A DNA stretch of 12,212 nt from Prevotella sp. UBA1395. GTDB taxonomy: Bacteria > Bacteroidota > Bacteroidia > Bacteroidales > Bacteroidaceae. A program made the position numbers and the translations under genes. Under the pieces are notes generated by a model. That model searched no databases. It was not told the DNA's origin and saw only the letters and a program-made list of their open reading frames with translations. The first letter of the stretch is position 1, and every line of letters starts with the position of its first letter. Positions 1 to 7,577 of this stretch are shown here, in pieces. The stretch spans positions 28,045-40,256 of the forward strand of contig DBQL01000217.1 of assembly GCA_002305235.1 (NCBI GenBank), read 5' to 3'.

Positions 1-428
1 GGAGCCATCTGTCCTCCGGTCATGCCATAGATGGCATTGTTGATGAAAATGATGGCAATGTTCTCTCCTCGGTTGAGTGCGTGTATAGATTCGGCGGTGC
101 CGATACATGCCAAGTCGCCGTCGCCCTGATAGGTAAACACCAGCCTGTCGGGCCATACCCGCTTGATTCCTGTGGCCAAAGCCGGTGCGCGGCCATGCGG
201 AGCCTCCTGCCAGTCGATATCCAAATATCGATAAGCAAACACGGCACATCCCACGGGCGATACTCCCACGGCCTTGTCTTCCATACCCATTTCGCTGATA
301 ACCTCGGCTATCAGCTTGTGCACCACGCCGTGTGAGCATCCCGGGCAGTAGTGCATCGGGGTGTCGTTCATCAGCTGAGGTTTGGCGTAAACCAAATTCT
401 CGGGTGAAATTATATCTTGGTTTGTCAT
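1..428 (-). CDS. 2-oxoacid:ferredoxin oxidoreductase, beta (TPP-binding) subunit, 3' part missing
   Basis: This is the thiamine-pyrophosphate subunit of a ferredoxin-dependent 2-oxoacid oxidoreductase. The family oxidatively decarboxylates branched-chain 2-oxoacids or 2-oxoglutarate to acyl-CoA in the cytoplasm and passes electrons to ferredoxin. About 142 N-terminal residues are present; the C-terminus lies beyond the left edge. Visible are the CPGC motif in HYCPGCSHG near residues 27-35, which in this family supplies cluster ligands, a second conserved Cys in PVGCAVF, and the TPP/Mg signature GDGD followed about 25 residues later by [12 protein letters not shown]. The ATG at 428-426 overlaps the TGA of the alpha gene (427-425) as ATGA, which suggests translational coupling and equal production of the two subunits. 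The family call is firm. Substrate choice (VOR or KOR) cannot be read from this fragment. Confidence 0.93.
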   Translation of the reverse strand, partial: MTNQDIISPENLVYAKPQLMNDTPMHYCPGCSHGVVHKLIAEVISEMGMEDKAVGVSPVGCAVFAYRYLDIDWQEAPHGRAPALATGIKRVWPDRLVFTYQGDGDLACIGTAESIHALNRGENIAIIFINNAIYGMTGGQMA

Positions 429-1513
429 TTCTTCAGTAGTTTAGATTGTAATGCTTCAACAATTTCCATCGGGTCGGGCACTATTCCTCCCAATCGCCCG
501 AAGTGTTCCACGGGTATCGATCCGTCGAGTGCCAACCGCACATCCTGTACCATCTGTCCGGCGTTAACCTCTGCCACGAGAATGCCTTTCTTGCCTTTGG
601 CCACCTCCGCAATCTGTTGTGAGGGGAAGGGCCATAGCGTAATGGGGCGGAAAAGTCCCACCTTGATGCCCTTCTTGCGAGCCGATTCCATACTTTTCTC
701 GGCGATGCGGGCCGCACTTCCGAATGCCACGATGACATATTCGGCATCTTCGCATTGCAAGGTCTCATAGCGCACCTCACGCTCTTTGATGGTTTTATAC
801 TTCTCTTGCAGATGCAAGTTGCGTTTCTCCATGACCTCGGAGCTAAGCTCTAACGACGTAATGATGTTGGGTTCGCGCCCTTTGCCGCGGCCGGTCGATG
901 CCCACGGGCATTCCTCGAGAATCTCTTTTTCGGTGCGTCGCGCCTTCTGGGGTGGCAATACCACCTTTTCCATCATCTGTCCGATGATTCCATCGGCAAG
1001 GATCATGGCCGGATTGCGATAGCGGAAAGCCAAGGTGAAGGCCAGCTCCATAAAGTCGGCCATCTCTTGCACCGACGACGGGGCCAGCACGATGACCTGA
1101 TAGTCGCCGTTTCCACCCCCCCTCGTGGCTTGAAAATAGTCACCCTGACTGGGCTGGATAGTGCCCAGTCCCGGTCCTCCACGCATCACGTTGACAAAAA
1201 CTCCCGGCACTTCGGCCCCGGCCATATACGAGATACCCTCCTGCATGAGTGCGATGCCGGGGCTTGACGATGTGGTGAACGCACGTTTTCCGGCTCCGGC
1301 CGCCCCATAGACCATGTTGATCGATGCCACTTCGCTCTCGGCTTGCAGCACCACCATGCCCGTGGTCTCCCACGGTTTGAGCATAGACAGCGTCTCAATG
1401 ATCTCTGTCTGCGGTGTGATGGGATAGCCAAAAAACGCGTCGCAACCACACCGCACGGCGGCATGGGCTATGGCTTCGTTGCCCTTCAAGAGTGTTACTT
1501 CTTTATTTTGCAT
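425..1513 (-). CDS. vorB: 2-oxoacid:ferredoxin oxidoreductase, alpha subunit (VorB/KorA type)
   Basis: This is the alpha (pyrimidine-binding) subunit, 362 residues, a normal length for the split-subunit enzyme. The N-terminal domain carries [20 protein letters not shown], then [11 protein letters not shown], the [19 protein letters not shown] segment that contacts TPP, and the [20 protein letters not shown] loop. A C-terminal transketolase-C-like domain has [11 protein letters not shown] and [11 protein letters not shown]. Together with the ferredoxin subunit just upstream and the beta subunit just downstream it should form a cytoplasmic complex that makes acyl-CoA and reduced ferredoxin, as anaerobes use for branched-chain amino acid breakdown or the reductive side of the TCA cycle. 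The start is preceded by a GGAGG at 1525-1521 (minus strand), one of the few real Shine-Dalgarno-like sites in the window. Similar Bacteroidota genes are usually labelled VorB; a 2-oxoglutarate specificity is equally possible. Confidence 0.92.
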   Translation of the reverse strand: MQNKEVTLLKGNEAIAHAAVRCGCDAFFGYPITPQTEIIETLSMLKPWETTGMVVLQAESEVASINMVYGAAGAGKRAFTTSSSPGIALMQEGISYMAGAEVPGVFVNVMRGGPGLGTIQPSQGDYFQATRGGGNGDYQVIVLAPSSVQEMADFMELAFTLAFRYRNPAMILADGIIGQMMEKVVLPPQKARRTEKEILEECPWASTGRGKGREPNIITSLELSSEVMEKRNLHLQEKYKTIKEREVRYETLQCEDAEYVIVAFGSAARIAEKSMESARKKGIKVGLFRPITLWPFPSQQIAEVAKGKKGILVAEVNAGQMVQDVRLALDGSIPVEHFGRLGGIVPDPMEIVEALQSKLLKK

Positions 1514-1515
1514 TG

Positions 1516-1749
1516 TTATACCTCCAATTTTTTACGGTACACAGTGATACATCCGTCAGGGCACACCGTGCCGCAAGCCGCGCATCCGATGCAATTCTCA
1601 AGATGGGCAGGCTCGACGTAAGTATATCCGTGGGCATTAACTTTTCTGTTTGCCAAGGCGATGACGTCTTTGGGGCAGGCCGTGATGCACAGCGTGCAAC
1701 CCTTGCACCGCTCGACATTCACTACGATGGCACCTATTGTTTTACTCAT
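1516..1749 (-). CDS. 2[4Fe-4S] ferredoxin-like subunit of the 2-oxoacid oxidoreductase
   Basis: This is a 77-residue protein with two 4Fe-4S motifs: CKGCTLCITACP at about residues 15-26, and CIGCAACGTVCPDGC at about 53-67. The length and spacing match the delta/ferredoxin-like subunit of 2-oxoacid:ferredoxin oxidoreductases, which relays electrons from the TPP site to free ferredoxin. Its stop lies only 2 bases before the alpha start, and the alpha ribosome-binding site lies inside its last codons, so the two are surely co-transcribed and probably coupled. The ATG at 1749 is the only sensible start, as the first cysteine motif follows closely. The role is well supported by context. Confidence 0.93.
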   Translation of the reverse strand: MSKTIGAIVVNVERCKGCTLCITACPKDVIALANRKVNAHGYTYVEPAHLENCIGCAACGTVCPDGCITVYRKKLEV

Positions 1750-1772
1750 AAGCTGCTTGTTTTTTCTACGAT

Positions 1773-1952
1773 TTAAGGATTGTAATAATCTTTATGGTAG
1801 TAGTTCATGATGTTTTCCAACATCTCTTTTGCCACTACCGCCGGACTATTCTTATCAAGTCTTATAGCTTCCGTATAGGAGTTCATCGCCTTAGCAAAGT
1901 CTCCTTGCCTACGATACTCGTTGCCTTCGAGGTAAAACTCTTCAGAAGTCAT
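1773..1952 (-). CDS. small single-TPR protein heading the oxidoreductase operon
   Basis: A 59-residue reading frame starts at ATG 1952 and ends at TAA 1775-1773. Residues about 5-38 read as one tetratricopeptide repeat: an EFYLEGNEYRRQGDFAKAMN helix pair followed by SYTEAIRLDKNSPA, with the usual small, aromatic and Ala spacing and the LD-N-P turn. A tail ending in YYHKDYYNP follows. It sits 23 bases upstream of the ferredoxin-like gene on the same strand and directly behind the only promoter seen for this operon, so it is the first gene transcribed. A single TPR suggests a protein-protein contact, perhaps in assembly or regulation of the complex; that role is inference. Its size makes it easy to miss. 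Confidence 0.82.
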   Translation of the reverse strand: MTSEEFYLEGNEYRRQGDFAKAMNSYTEAIRLDKNSPAVVAKEMLENIMNYYHKDYYNP

Positions 1953-1985
1953 ATAAATTTATCTTTTCAGTATTTTTATATTACA

Positions 1986-1993
1986 CAAAGTTA
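1986..1993 (-). promoter_or_regulatory. Bacteroidota -7 box for the oxidoreductase operon
   Basis: On the minus strand the sequence reads TAACTTTG, an exact fit to the Bacteroidota sigma -7 consensus TAnnTTTG. It lies 33 bases upstream of the TPR gene start and would give a leader of about 25-30 bases. No good TTTG is found at the expected -33 spacing, so the call rests on the -7 box and its position in an AT-rich gap. Confidence 0.5.
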
Positions 1994-1999
1994 ACTAAG

Positions 2000-2272
2000 A
2001 TTTCAGGTCTGTTTCTTAATCCAACCTGTAATTTAATAATATTTTACATTGTTTTCGTTAAATACTGCACATAATTTCTACAATGTGCAGTTTTGGGCAT
2101 TTTCAGTGTCTTTCATTCGGTGACGAGAACAGTTTCCGCCTTCCGAACGGCTCGGAAACCGGTGATTCCGCCCCCGAAAGATGTTGCCCGACAACTGTTG
2201 CGGGGTGGCGGTAACGGTGTTGTGGGTAGGCTGGCAGCGTGCTGTCGCGGCACGGGTCTTCTGCCGTCTTGT
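2000..2272. other. intergenic region between susD and the oxidoreductase operon
   Basis: No gene is seen here. The right part (about 2100-2272) is GC-rich and follows the susD stop; the left part is AT-rich and belongs to the operon promoter. A hairpin with arms GTTTCCG (2132-2138) and CGGAAAC (2153-2159), plus an inner CCG/CGG, lies about 115 bases downstream of susD. It has no T-tract, so it is at best a weak end or RNA-stability structure for the susCD transcript. The frames across this stretch show no protein-like pattern. Confidence 0.5.
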
Positions 2273-3892
2273 TCAGTATCCCGGGTTTTGGCTGAGCTTT
2301 TTGTTCAGGTTGCGGGCCGTAGCGGGTATGGGAAACACCGTGGTATAGCCCGTTTCCTCGTTTTGGAGCTGCGGTCTGAGGTCGTAGGCGCTGCCGAAAC
2401 GCCGGAATCTCACGAGGTCTTGCCGTCGCGATCCCTCCCACATCAGTTCCAGCAGGCGCTCGGCAAGGATGTTGTCCAAGGTGGCGGGGCGCGACGGCAT
2501 GCCCACCCTTGCCCGCACGGCATCTAACGGTTCCTGCCCGCTTTGGCCGTTTCTCACCAGTGCCTCGGCCTTCATGAGCAGCACGTCGGCATATCTGAAC
2601 AGCACAATATCATTGTCTTGCAGTCGGCCGTCGGCATGGGCGGTGCGGTCTATCTCATATTTTGCCATGCGTGCGCCGGCCGTTTTCTCATACTCGGAGC
2701 CTGTAAGGTCCACGGCCATCACCGTGGGGCGGTAGACGAGCGGCGTGCCGTCGTCTAATCTCACCACACTGCCGTCGACACTTATCGTGTCCGAGTAGAA
2801 GTTGACGGCATAGCGGGTGTCGGCCTGTGGCGTGCCATAGCCGTAGGCTTTCACCGTAGAGCGTGTGGCCGACGCACCGTTCTCGGCATCCATGCCGATG
2901 GCTGCCCCGTGGGCATAGTGGCGCGAGCGGAAGAGGTAGAGAAACTGGTTTTGGTATTTCACCTTGTCCATCGGGATGACAAAGATATTTTCTGCCGATG
3001 TCTCGTTGTGCACCTTGAAGTTGCTCGCATAGTCGGTCTCGAGCCGGTAGCCTGCTTCAGCTATGCGGTCGCAATAGTAGACGCAGGCCTCCCACGCGTT
3101 CATCGTCGTGCCGTCGACGCTGAAAGTCATCTCTGTTCCCGACTTCGTGACGTTGTCAGTCCAATCGTCATCGCCATAGATCTCGGCGTTGAGCAGGAGC
3201 CGTGCCAGCAGGAAGTCGGCCACCGGACGCGTGAACTGTCCGTAATAGTTGCCTTCGAGATTGCTGTGTTGATTGGCGAGATAGGGCCGTATGGCCTGCA
3301 ACTCGCCCACGAGGTCACGAAACAGCACGCTGCGTTCCACCTGCACCGTGGTCTCCAACGATGCCCCGTCGCTCTTGATGAGCGGCACCCGACCGAACAT
3401 GTCGAGCAGATGATAGTAGAAAAGACATCTCACGCCGGTTGCCTCTGCCCGGTATCGGTTGTATTGATCGGTTGTCAGCAGCTGCCTGTGTTGTTCCAAC
3501 ACAGCGAGCGAGTGATTGCAGAGCATCACCACCTTGTACAGATAGTTCCAAGTATTGCGCAGCGAAATATCGGCGGGTGTCCACGTATGGAGGTACAGGC
3601 TCTGCCAGAATCCGCCGTCATACCAGTCTCCTCCGCGTGTGGGTATGATGGCTTCGTCGGTGGTAAAGGTGTTGTAGTCGTACACGCCGCGGTATGTTCC
3701 CTGCAGACTTTCCGACTCCATCGTGCCCCCGATGTGATTATACAGCGTTGCCACGGCGTTGATATACAGGTTGGCCGCGTTGTCATACGCCTCTTCCTCG
3801 GGCAGTTCGCTCTTGGGAGTCTCATCGAGACACCCGCTCAGAAGCAGTGGCATGGCCATCGCCACAAATCGCATTTTCAATATCTTACCCAT
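2273..3892 (-). CDS. SusD/RagB-family nutrient-binding outer-membrane lipoprotein
   Basis: This is a SusD-like lipoprotein, 539 residues from the chosen start. SusD proteins sit on the outer face of the outer membrane as the lid of a SusC barrel and capture glycans or peptides. The signal peptide ends in the lipobox LLLSGC (Cys21), followed by L-D-E, an acidic stretch compatible with surface export. The family TPR-core motif is clear at about residues 148-171 (RAEATGVRCLFYYHLLDMFG). The C-terminus FPIPATARNLNKKLSQNPGY is the classic SusD ending. ATG 3892 gives a normal 20-residue signal peptide; an in-frame ATG at 3916 would add a MIFRRRRF extension and cannot be excluded. It lies downstream of susC but 233 bases away. 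Substrate is unknown: no neighbouring hydrolase helps. Confidence 0.93.
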   Translation of the reverse strand: MGKILKMRFVAMAMPLLLSGCLDETPKSELPEEEAYDNAANLYINAVATLYNHIGGTMESESLQGTYRGVYDYNTFTTDEAIIPTRGGDWYDGGFWQSLYLHTWTPADISLRNTWNYLYKVVMLCNHSLAVLEQHRQLLTTDQYNRYRAEATGVRCLFYYHLLDMFGRVPLIKSDGASLETTVQVERSVLFRDLVGELQAIRPYLANQHSNLEGNYYGQFTRPVADFLLARLLLNAEIYGDDDWTDNVTKSGTEMTFSVDGTTMNAWEACVYYCDRIAEAGYRLETDYASNFKVHNETSAENIFVIPMDKVKYQNQFLYLFRSRHYAHGAAIGMDAENGASATRSTVKAYGYGTPQADTRYAVNFYSDTISVDGSVVRLDDGTPLVYRPTVMAVDLTGSEYEKTAGARMAKYEIDRTAHADGRLQDNDIVLFRYADVLLMKAEALVRNGQSGQEPLDAVRARVGMPSRPATLDNILAERLLELMWEGSRRQDLVRFRRFGSAYDLRPQLQNEETGYTTVFPIPATARNLNKKLSQNPGY

Positions 3893-4125
3893 AAATCTTC
3901 GTCTTCTAAATATCATGTCATTCTACTGTTATCATCGTTTCAGCGTTTCTTTCCATCCTTTCCTCATCAGGCCGTCATCATGGCAGGATGCCACGGTCGT
4001 CCGTCGGCTTGTCCCCATGCGTCTGCTCGTCTCTCGCGCTGTGCAGGCTTGACAATGAATGACCCCTCGGGCCTTTCCGCTTCCCTCGGGCGAAGGGGTG
4101 TGGATGGGGTGGAAGCCTTTATCCT
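3893..4125 (-). other. long susC-susD intergenic spacer with a short direct repeat
   Basis: This is a 233-base non-coding gap between susC and susD, where these genes usually lie a few to a few tens of bases apart. It contains CCCTCGGGC twice (4064-4072 and 4083-4091), 19 bases apart, in a GC-rich block just after the susC stop; complementary pieces (CTTC/GAAG, CCCCTTC/GAGGGG) could pair. No T-rich terminator tail and no TAnnTTTG box were found. Its purpose is unknown. A role in setting the SusC:SusD ratio by mRNA processing or partial termination is inference. Confidence 0.5.
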
Positions 4126-6882
4126 CTAAAATCCCACCCTCACGCCTAAGCTGTACGACCGGTAGGCGGGGTAGCTGCGCTTGTCGTCCATGCCCAGCGT
4201 GTTGTTCACGATATAGCTGTTGATCATCGGCGTGATGCCGTCGTAGGCGGTGATGGTGGCCAAGTTGTTGACCGACAGCGACAGTCTCAGGGCAGTGATG
4301 AATCTCGACTTCACGGGCACGTTCCATCCCACGGTGAGATAGTCGAAATTGAGGTAGTCGCCCTTCTCCAGCCAATAGTCTGTTGCCGTTTGGTCTTGTA
4401 TTTTCGCCTCGGGAGCCTTTGCCATGACGTTGTAATCGGGGAAACTGCCCATGTTCATATATGTCAGGGCCGTGCCGTTGTAGATCTTATGGCCGAAGGC
4501 CCCGTTCATTTGCAACGACACGTCAAACGCCTTGTATCTCAAACTGATGTTCGAGCCGAGCGTCCATTTGGGCGTAGCCTGCCCCGCCACATATCGGTCG
4601 CCGCCGTCCTCGATATTCACCCGGTTGTTGTTGTCGAGGTCCTCGATGGCGTAAGCGTATGTACCGTCGGCGTTTTGCGTCAGTCCTGTGCAGTGGGGCA
4701 GATAGAACACGCCAAGGGGTTGACCCACAATCTGATAGACGATATTGTTGTCGCCGCCGTGGAATCCCGCACCGTTGAGACTGCCTATCGGCGTGAAGTC
4801 GGATGCCGAGAGGTGCGTGCCGTTATAGTCTCCCGACAGCGAGAGCAACTTGTTCTTTTGCCAAGAGAGGTTCACGTTGATGTTCAGTTCCACGTCGCGC
4901 TGTGCTATGGCCGTGATGCCCACACCCATCTCAAATCCCTGATTGCTCATGCTGCCAAGGTTGGCCAGCAGCTTGCTGAACGTAAACGGCGGCACCGGCA
5001 CGTCGTACTGATAGAGCATGTCGGTAGTTTTCGAGTAGTAGTATTCGGCGGTGAGCACCACCCGGTTGTTCCAGAAGCACAGGTCGGTACCGATGTTGAA
5101 AGTCGACCGTGTCTCCCATTTAAGGTCGGGGTTGGCATTTCGATATTGCCCCATCGTCGTGGTGGGCGTTCCCCCCACCGACACCGTGCCCTGCGGGCGC
5201 AGCAGGTTCAGCGAGTTGTAGGAGTCGATACCCCCGAGATTGCCCGAGAGACCGTATCCCACGCGCAGCTTGAAACTGCCGACGGCCCGGCGCCAAGGGG
5301 CGAAGAAGCGTTCGGCGGCAATGTCCCACACGGCCGAGAGCGACGGGAAATAACCCCACTTGTTATTGTCTCCGAACATCGAGCTGCCGTCGGCGCGCAG
5401 GTTGGCGTTGAGGGTGTAACGCCCCGCGAAGTCGTAGGTCAGTCCGCCCATGACCGAGGCGAGCGACGGGTCGGCCGTTCCCGACCCCGTGCCACCATAC
5501 GGAATGGTCGATGCCGCGCCGAGGTTGTCATATCCGAAGATATTGGTGGTGAACCCTTTGACCAATGTCCAGAATCCGCTACGGTTGCTCTTCTGATATT
5601 CGCCCGACAGGGAGGCCGTGAGACGGTGCTCACCCCACGAGCCGGTGTAGGTCAGTCGGGCGTTGCCCAGCCATCCCTCGGTCTTGTGCTCACCGCGGTA
5701 GGCTTGTCCCTGTGCCCACACCCATGTGGGGCAGAAGATGGCATTCTCTGCCGAGAGATAGCTGTATGCCCCGAAGAGGCTCAGGCGCAGTGTTCCCCGT
5801 CCGGGTCTGCCGGTGCCGGCAGGAAGCCCCGAGAGCATGGTCGAGAGGTCGAAGTCGAGTGCGAGATGGGTGTTGAAGTTGAGGTTTTTCTCATCGTTTT
5901 TCTCCAAGAGCAGCGCGGCGGGCGGATTGATTTGCGATGCCGTGGTGTTCTTGTTCCAGTTGCCTTCGGCGTCGCGTCCGGGTGGGAAGGTGGGGTTCTG
6001 GGTGGCCGCACTGTAGAAGAGTTTCTGTTCGTCGAAGGGATACTTGTTTTTCTGCGACGAGCCGAAGACACCGAAGTCGATGGTCAGCAGGTCGTCGAAG
6101 GCCTTTTGCGAGAGGTCAAACTTTGAAGCGAAGTTGCGGTATTCGTTCACGCGTACCACCGTGTTGTGGGCCATCGTGCCCAAGGAGGCTCGATAGCTCG
6201 ACTTCTCTGTGCCGCCGCTGAACGCCACATGGTGGTTGGTCACCCATCCTGTGCGCGACACCACGTCTTGGAAATCGGTGTCGTAGCCGCCGTCGGTATA
6301 GGGCAGCGAGCGAGCGCGGGCCGTGGCGATATATGCCGCGGCGTCGAGCATGTCTATGGTGCGGTATATCGATTCAAAGCCGATGTTGCCGTCGTAAGAG
6401 ATGTGAAACTGTGTTCCCGAGCCTTTCTTGGTGGTCACCTGTATCACGCCCGATGCACCTCGCGAGCCGTATTGCGCGGTTTCGGCAGCGTTTTTCAGGA
6501 TTGAGAAGCTCTCGATGTCGGCCGGATAGATGCTCGACAGGGTGGAGAGGTCGGAGTATACGCCGTCGATGATGACCAAGGGGTCGTTGCCACCGGTGAG
6601 CGATGTGGTGCCGCGCACGCGCACGGCACTGAGCTGTGCCATGCGGTTTTCGCCCGTCGCCACGCTCACGCCCGCCGCCTGCCCGCTCAGGGCGTTGAGC
6701 GAATTGGTCACGAGGCCTTTGTTCATGCGGGCTTCGGTCACCACGTCTATGGACCCCGTGAGTGGCGAGGCACCCGGCTTGGCAAGGCTGTCTGCCGTGA
6801 TAACGGGTCGCTGCAGCTGGGCGTGGACAGACGAGGGCAGTGACAGGAACAGTGTAATGGGTAGCGCGGAAAGCAGTTTCAT
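4126..6882 (-). CDS. SusC/RagA-family TonB-dependent outer-membrane transporter, short form
   Basis: A 918-residue outer-membrane beta-barrel transporter, powered by TonB, that imports the ligand captured by the adjacent SusD. A signal peptide (MKLLSALPITLFLSLPSSVH, cleaved near AQ) is followed after about 20 residues by the plug domain (about 44-155): SLNALSGQAAGVSV, VRVRGTTSL, DPLVIIDGVY, ESFSILKNAAETAQYGSRGA and GVIQVTTKKG. The barrel fills the rest and ends in the expected aromatic residue (VRVGF). The N-terminal carboxypeptidase-regulatory-like extension of most SusC proteins is absent, and no clear VVVTGYG-like TonB box is seen before the plug. The ATG at 6882 is chosen over an in-frame TTG at 6933 because it starts a perfect signal peptide and because the promoter -7 box lies between the two. 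Substrate unknown. Confidence 0.94.
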   Translation of the reverse strand: MKLLSALPITLFLSLPSSVHAQLQRPVITADSLAKPGASPLTGSIDVVTEARMNKGLVTNSLNALSGQAAGVSVATGENRMAQLSAVRVRGTTSLTGGNDPLVIIDGVYSDLSTLSSIYPADIESFSILKNAAETAQYGSRGASGVIQVTTKKGSGTQFHISYDGNIGFESIYRTIDMLDAAAYIATARARSLPYTDGGYDTDFQDVVSRTGWVTNHHVAFSGGTEKSSYRASLGTMAHNTVVRVNEYRNFASKFDLSQKAFDDLLTIDFGVFGSSQKNKYPFDEQKLFYSAATQNPTFPPGRDAEGNWNKNTTASQINPPAALLLEKNDEKNLNFNTHLALDFDLSTMLSGLPAGTGRPGRGTLRLSLFGAYSYLSAENAIFCPTWVWAQGQAYRGEHKTEGWLGNARLTYTGSWGEHRLTASLSGEYQKSNRSGFWTLVKGFTTNIFGYDNLGAASTIPYGGTGSGTADPSLASVMGGLTYDFAGRYTLNANLRADGSSMFGDNNKWGYFPSLSAVWDIAAERFFAPWRRAVGSFKLRVGYGLSGNLGGIDSYNSLNLLRPQGTVSVGGTPTTTMGQYRNANPDLKWETRSTFNIGTDLCFWNNRVVLTAEYYYSKTTDMLYQYDVPVPPFTFSKLLANLGSMSNQGFEMGVGITAIAQRDVELNINVNLSWQKNKLLSLSGDYNGTHLSASDFTPIGSLNGAGFHGGDNNIVYQIVGQPLGVFYLPHCTGLTQNADGTYAYAIEDLDNNNRVNIEDGGDRYVAGQATPKWTLGSNISLRYKAFDVSLQMNGAFGHKIYNGTALTYMNMGSFPDYNVMAKAPEAKIQDQTATDYWLEKGDYLNFDYLTVGWNVPVKSRFITALRLSLSVNNLATITAYDGITPMINSYIVNNTLGMDDKRSYPAYRSYSLGVRVGF

Positions 6883-6907
6883 GAGACATTGAGTTTGATA
6901 TCTACGG

Positions 6908-6939
6908 CAAATATAAGTTTTTATGGCTTTCAAAGCAAC
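6908..6939 (-). promoter_or_regulatory. susC promoter (-33/-7)
   Basis: The minus strand reads TATATTTG at 6915-6908, an exact TAnnTTTG -7 box. A TTG at 6938-6936 lies 20 bases upstream, a normal -33 spacing. Transcription would begin near 6901 and leave a leader of about 20 bases before ATG 6882. No sigma/anti-sigma or hybrid two-component regulator gene is present nearby. Confidence 0.6.
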
Positions 6940-7097
6940 TACTTCGGGCTTTTTTTTCTTTTGGCATTGCCCGTTTCTGCCTGCGGCCCGCGTTTGTCCG
7001 CGGCGACGGCGGGGTATTTTACCCGCGGGGGCGCACGATGTCGCGCGTGTTCATGGCGGCAGCAGGGGCACCCGGTCGCGAGGGCGGTGATGATAGG

Positions 7098-7155
7098 ATG
7101 ACAGATGGCAGGACAGACGGTGGGCCCGCCGCCATCCTGTCAAATATGACAGATG
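7098..7155. repeat. direct repeat ATGACAGATG flanking a GC-rich dyad
   Basis: ATGACAGATG occurs at 7098-7107 and again at 7146-7155, 48 bases apart. Between them GACAG (7112-7116) pairs with CTGTC (7137-7141), and the centre GGTGGGCCCGCC is nearly self-complementary. The unit lies about 185-250 bases upstream of the susC promoter. It could be an operator or a decayed mobile fragment; neither is shown. Confidence 0.4.
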
Positions 7156-7292
7156 AAAAATCTTGAAGAATGTGTTCAAATCCTGCGCTTATTTCAAAAC
7201 AAACGGTCGGCGGCCCGAAATACGCGATTTTCAGGTGCTTTTCAATGGGTTGGTATTCAGGAGTTTGTAATTTGTTGACAAAAAATGAGGCT

Positions 7293-7376
7293 GCGATGGC
7301 TATCTTATCGTGTCGCGACGGCTATCTTTTCGTCGCGCGATTGTTATCTTTTGGCGTTGCGATGAGATAGTATTCG
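7293..7376. repeat. 22-bp-period tandem repeat, three units plus a partial
   Basis: Three contiguous units begin at 7293, 7315 and 7337, and a fourth partial one at 7359. Each starts GCGAT or GCGAC, and in the first three TATCTT follows at a fixed offset (7301, 7323, 7345), giving a core close to GCGAYGGCTATCTTTTCG. The period is exactly 22 bp with no indels. In the fourth unit only GCGATG is kept. The spacing of about two helical turns would fit a protein-binding array. I see no other copy in the window. It is not a CRISPR: there are no spacers. Confidence 0.7.
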
Positions 7377-7452
7377 CGGGGCGAAAGTGGTCTTATGGTC
7401 GTGGCAGGGCTGTTTTTCGATTTTCCGGTCGGGTTTTTCATGTTTGGCGACA

Positions 7453-7495
7453 GTTTTTTTTCGTAGAATGAGAAAAAAAACATGCGTGTTTTTTC
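7453..7495. repeat. overlapping A/T-rich hairpins
   Basis: A perfect 10-bp inverted repeat (G-T8-C at 7453-7462, G-A8-C at 7472-7481) shares its A-tract with a second 8-bp hairpin (AAAAAACA 7475-7482, TGTTTTTT 7487-7494). Only one can form at a time. Read from trxB, the second hairpin followed by the T8 run resembles a weak terminator. Confidence 0.4.
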
Positions 7496-7577
7496 AGAAT
7501 ATTTTTGACAAGCGTTCTTCTTGCATATCGGGTGCTGCGCTTGCCCCGTGGCCTTTCGGTTTCCTCATCGACACAGA

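Noticed and set aside
2909..4129. A 406-codon open frame on the plus strand, antisense to susD
   Set aside because: The same mirror effect; susD has lipobox, core motif and canonical C-terminus on the minus strand.
3917..4375. A separate small gene between susC and susD
   Set aside because: The open frame there is out of frame with susC, overlaps its 3' end, and has an Arg/His-rich translation with no start context.
4390..6126. A 578-codon open frame on the plus strand, antisense to susC
   Set aside because: It mirrors the GC-rich codon use of susC; the translation is rich in Arg, Val and His with no domain, and susC is unmistakable on the other strand.
6883..6933. N-terminal extension of SusC from an upstream TTG
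   Set aside because: It would precede the signal peptide with an unneeded basic segment, and the promoter -7 box lies inside it.
7293..7376. CRISPR array
   Set aside because: The units abut with no unique spacers, are degenerate, and no cas gene is present.
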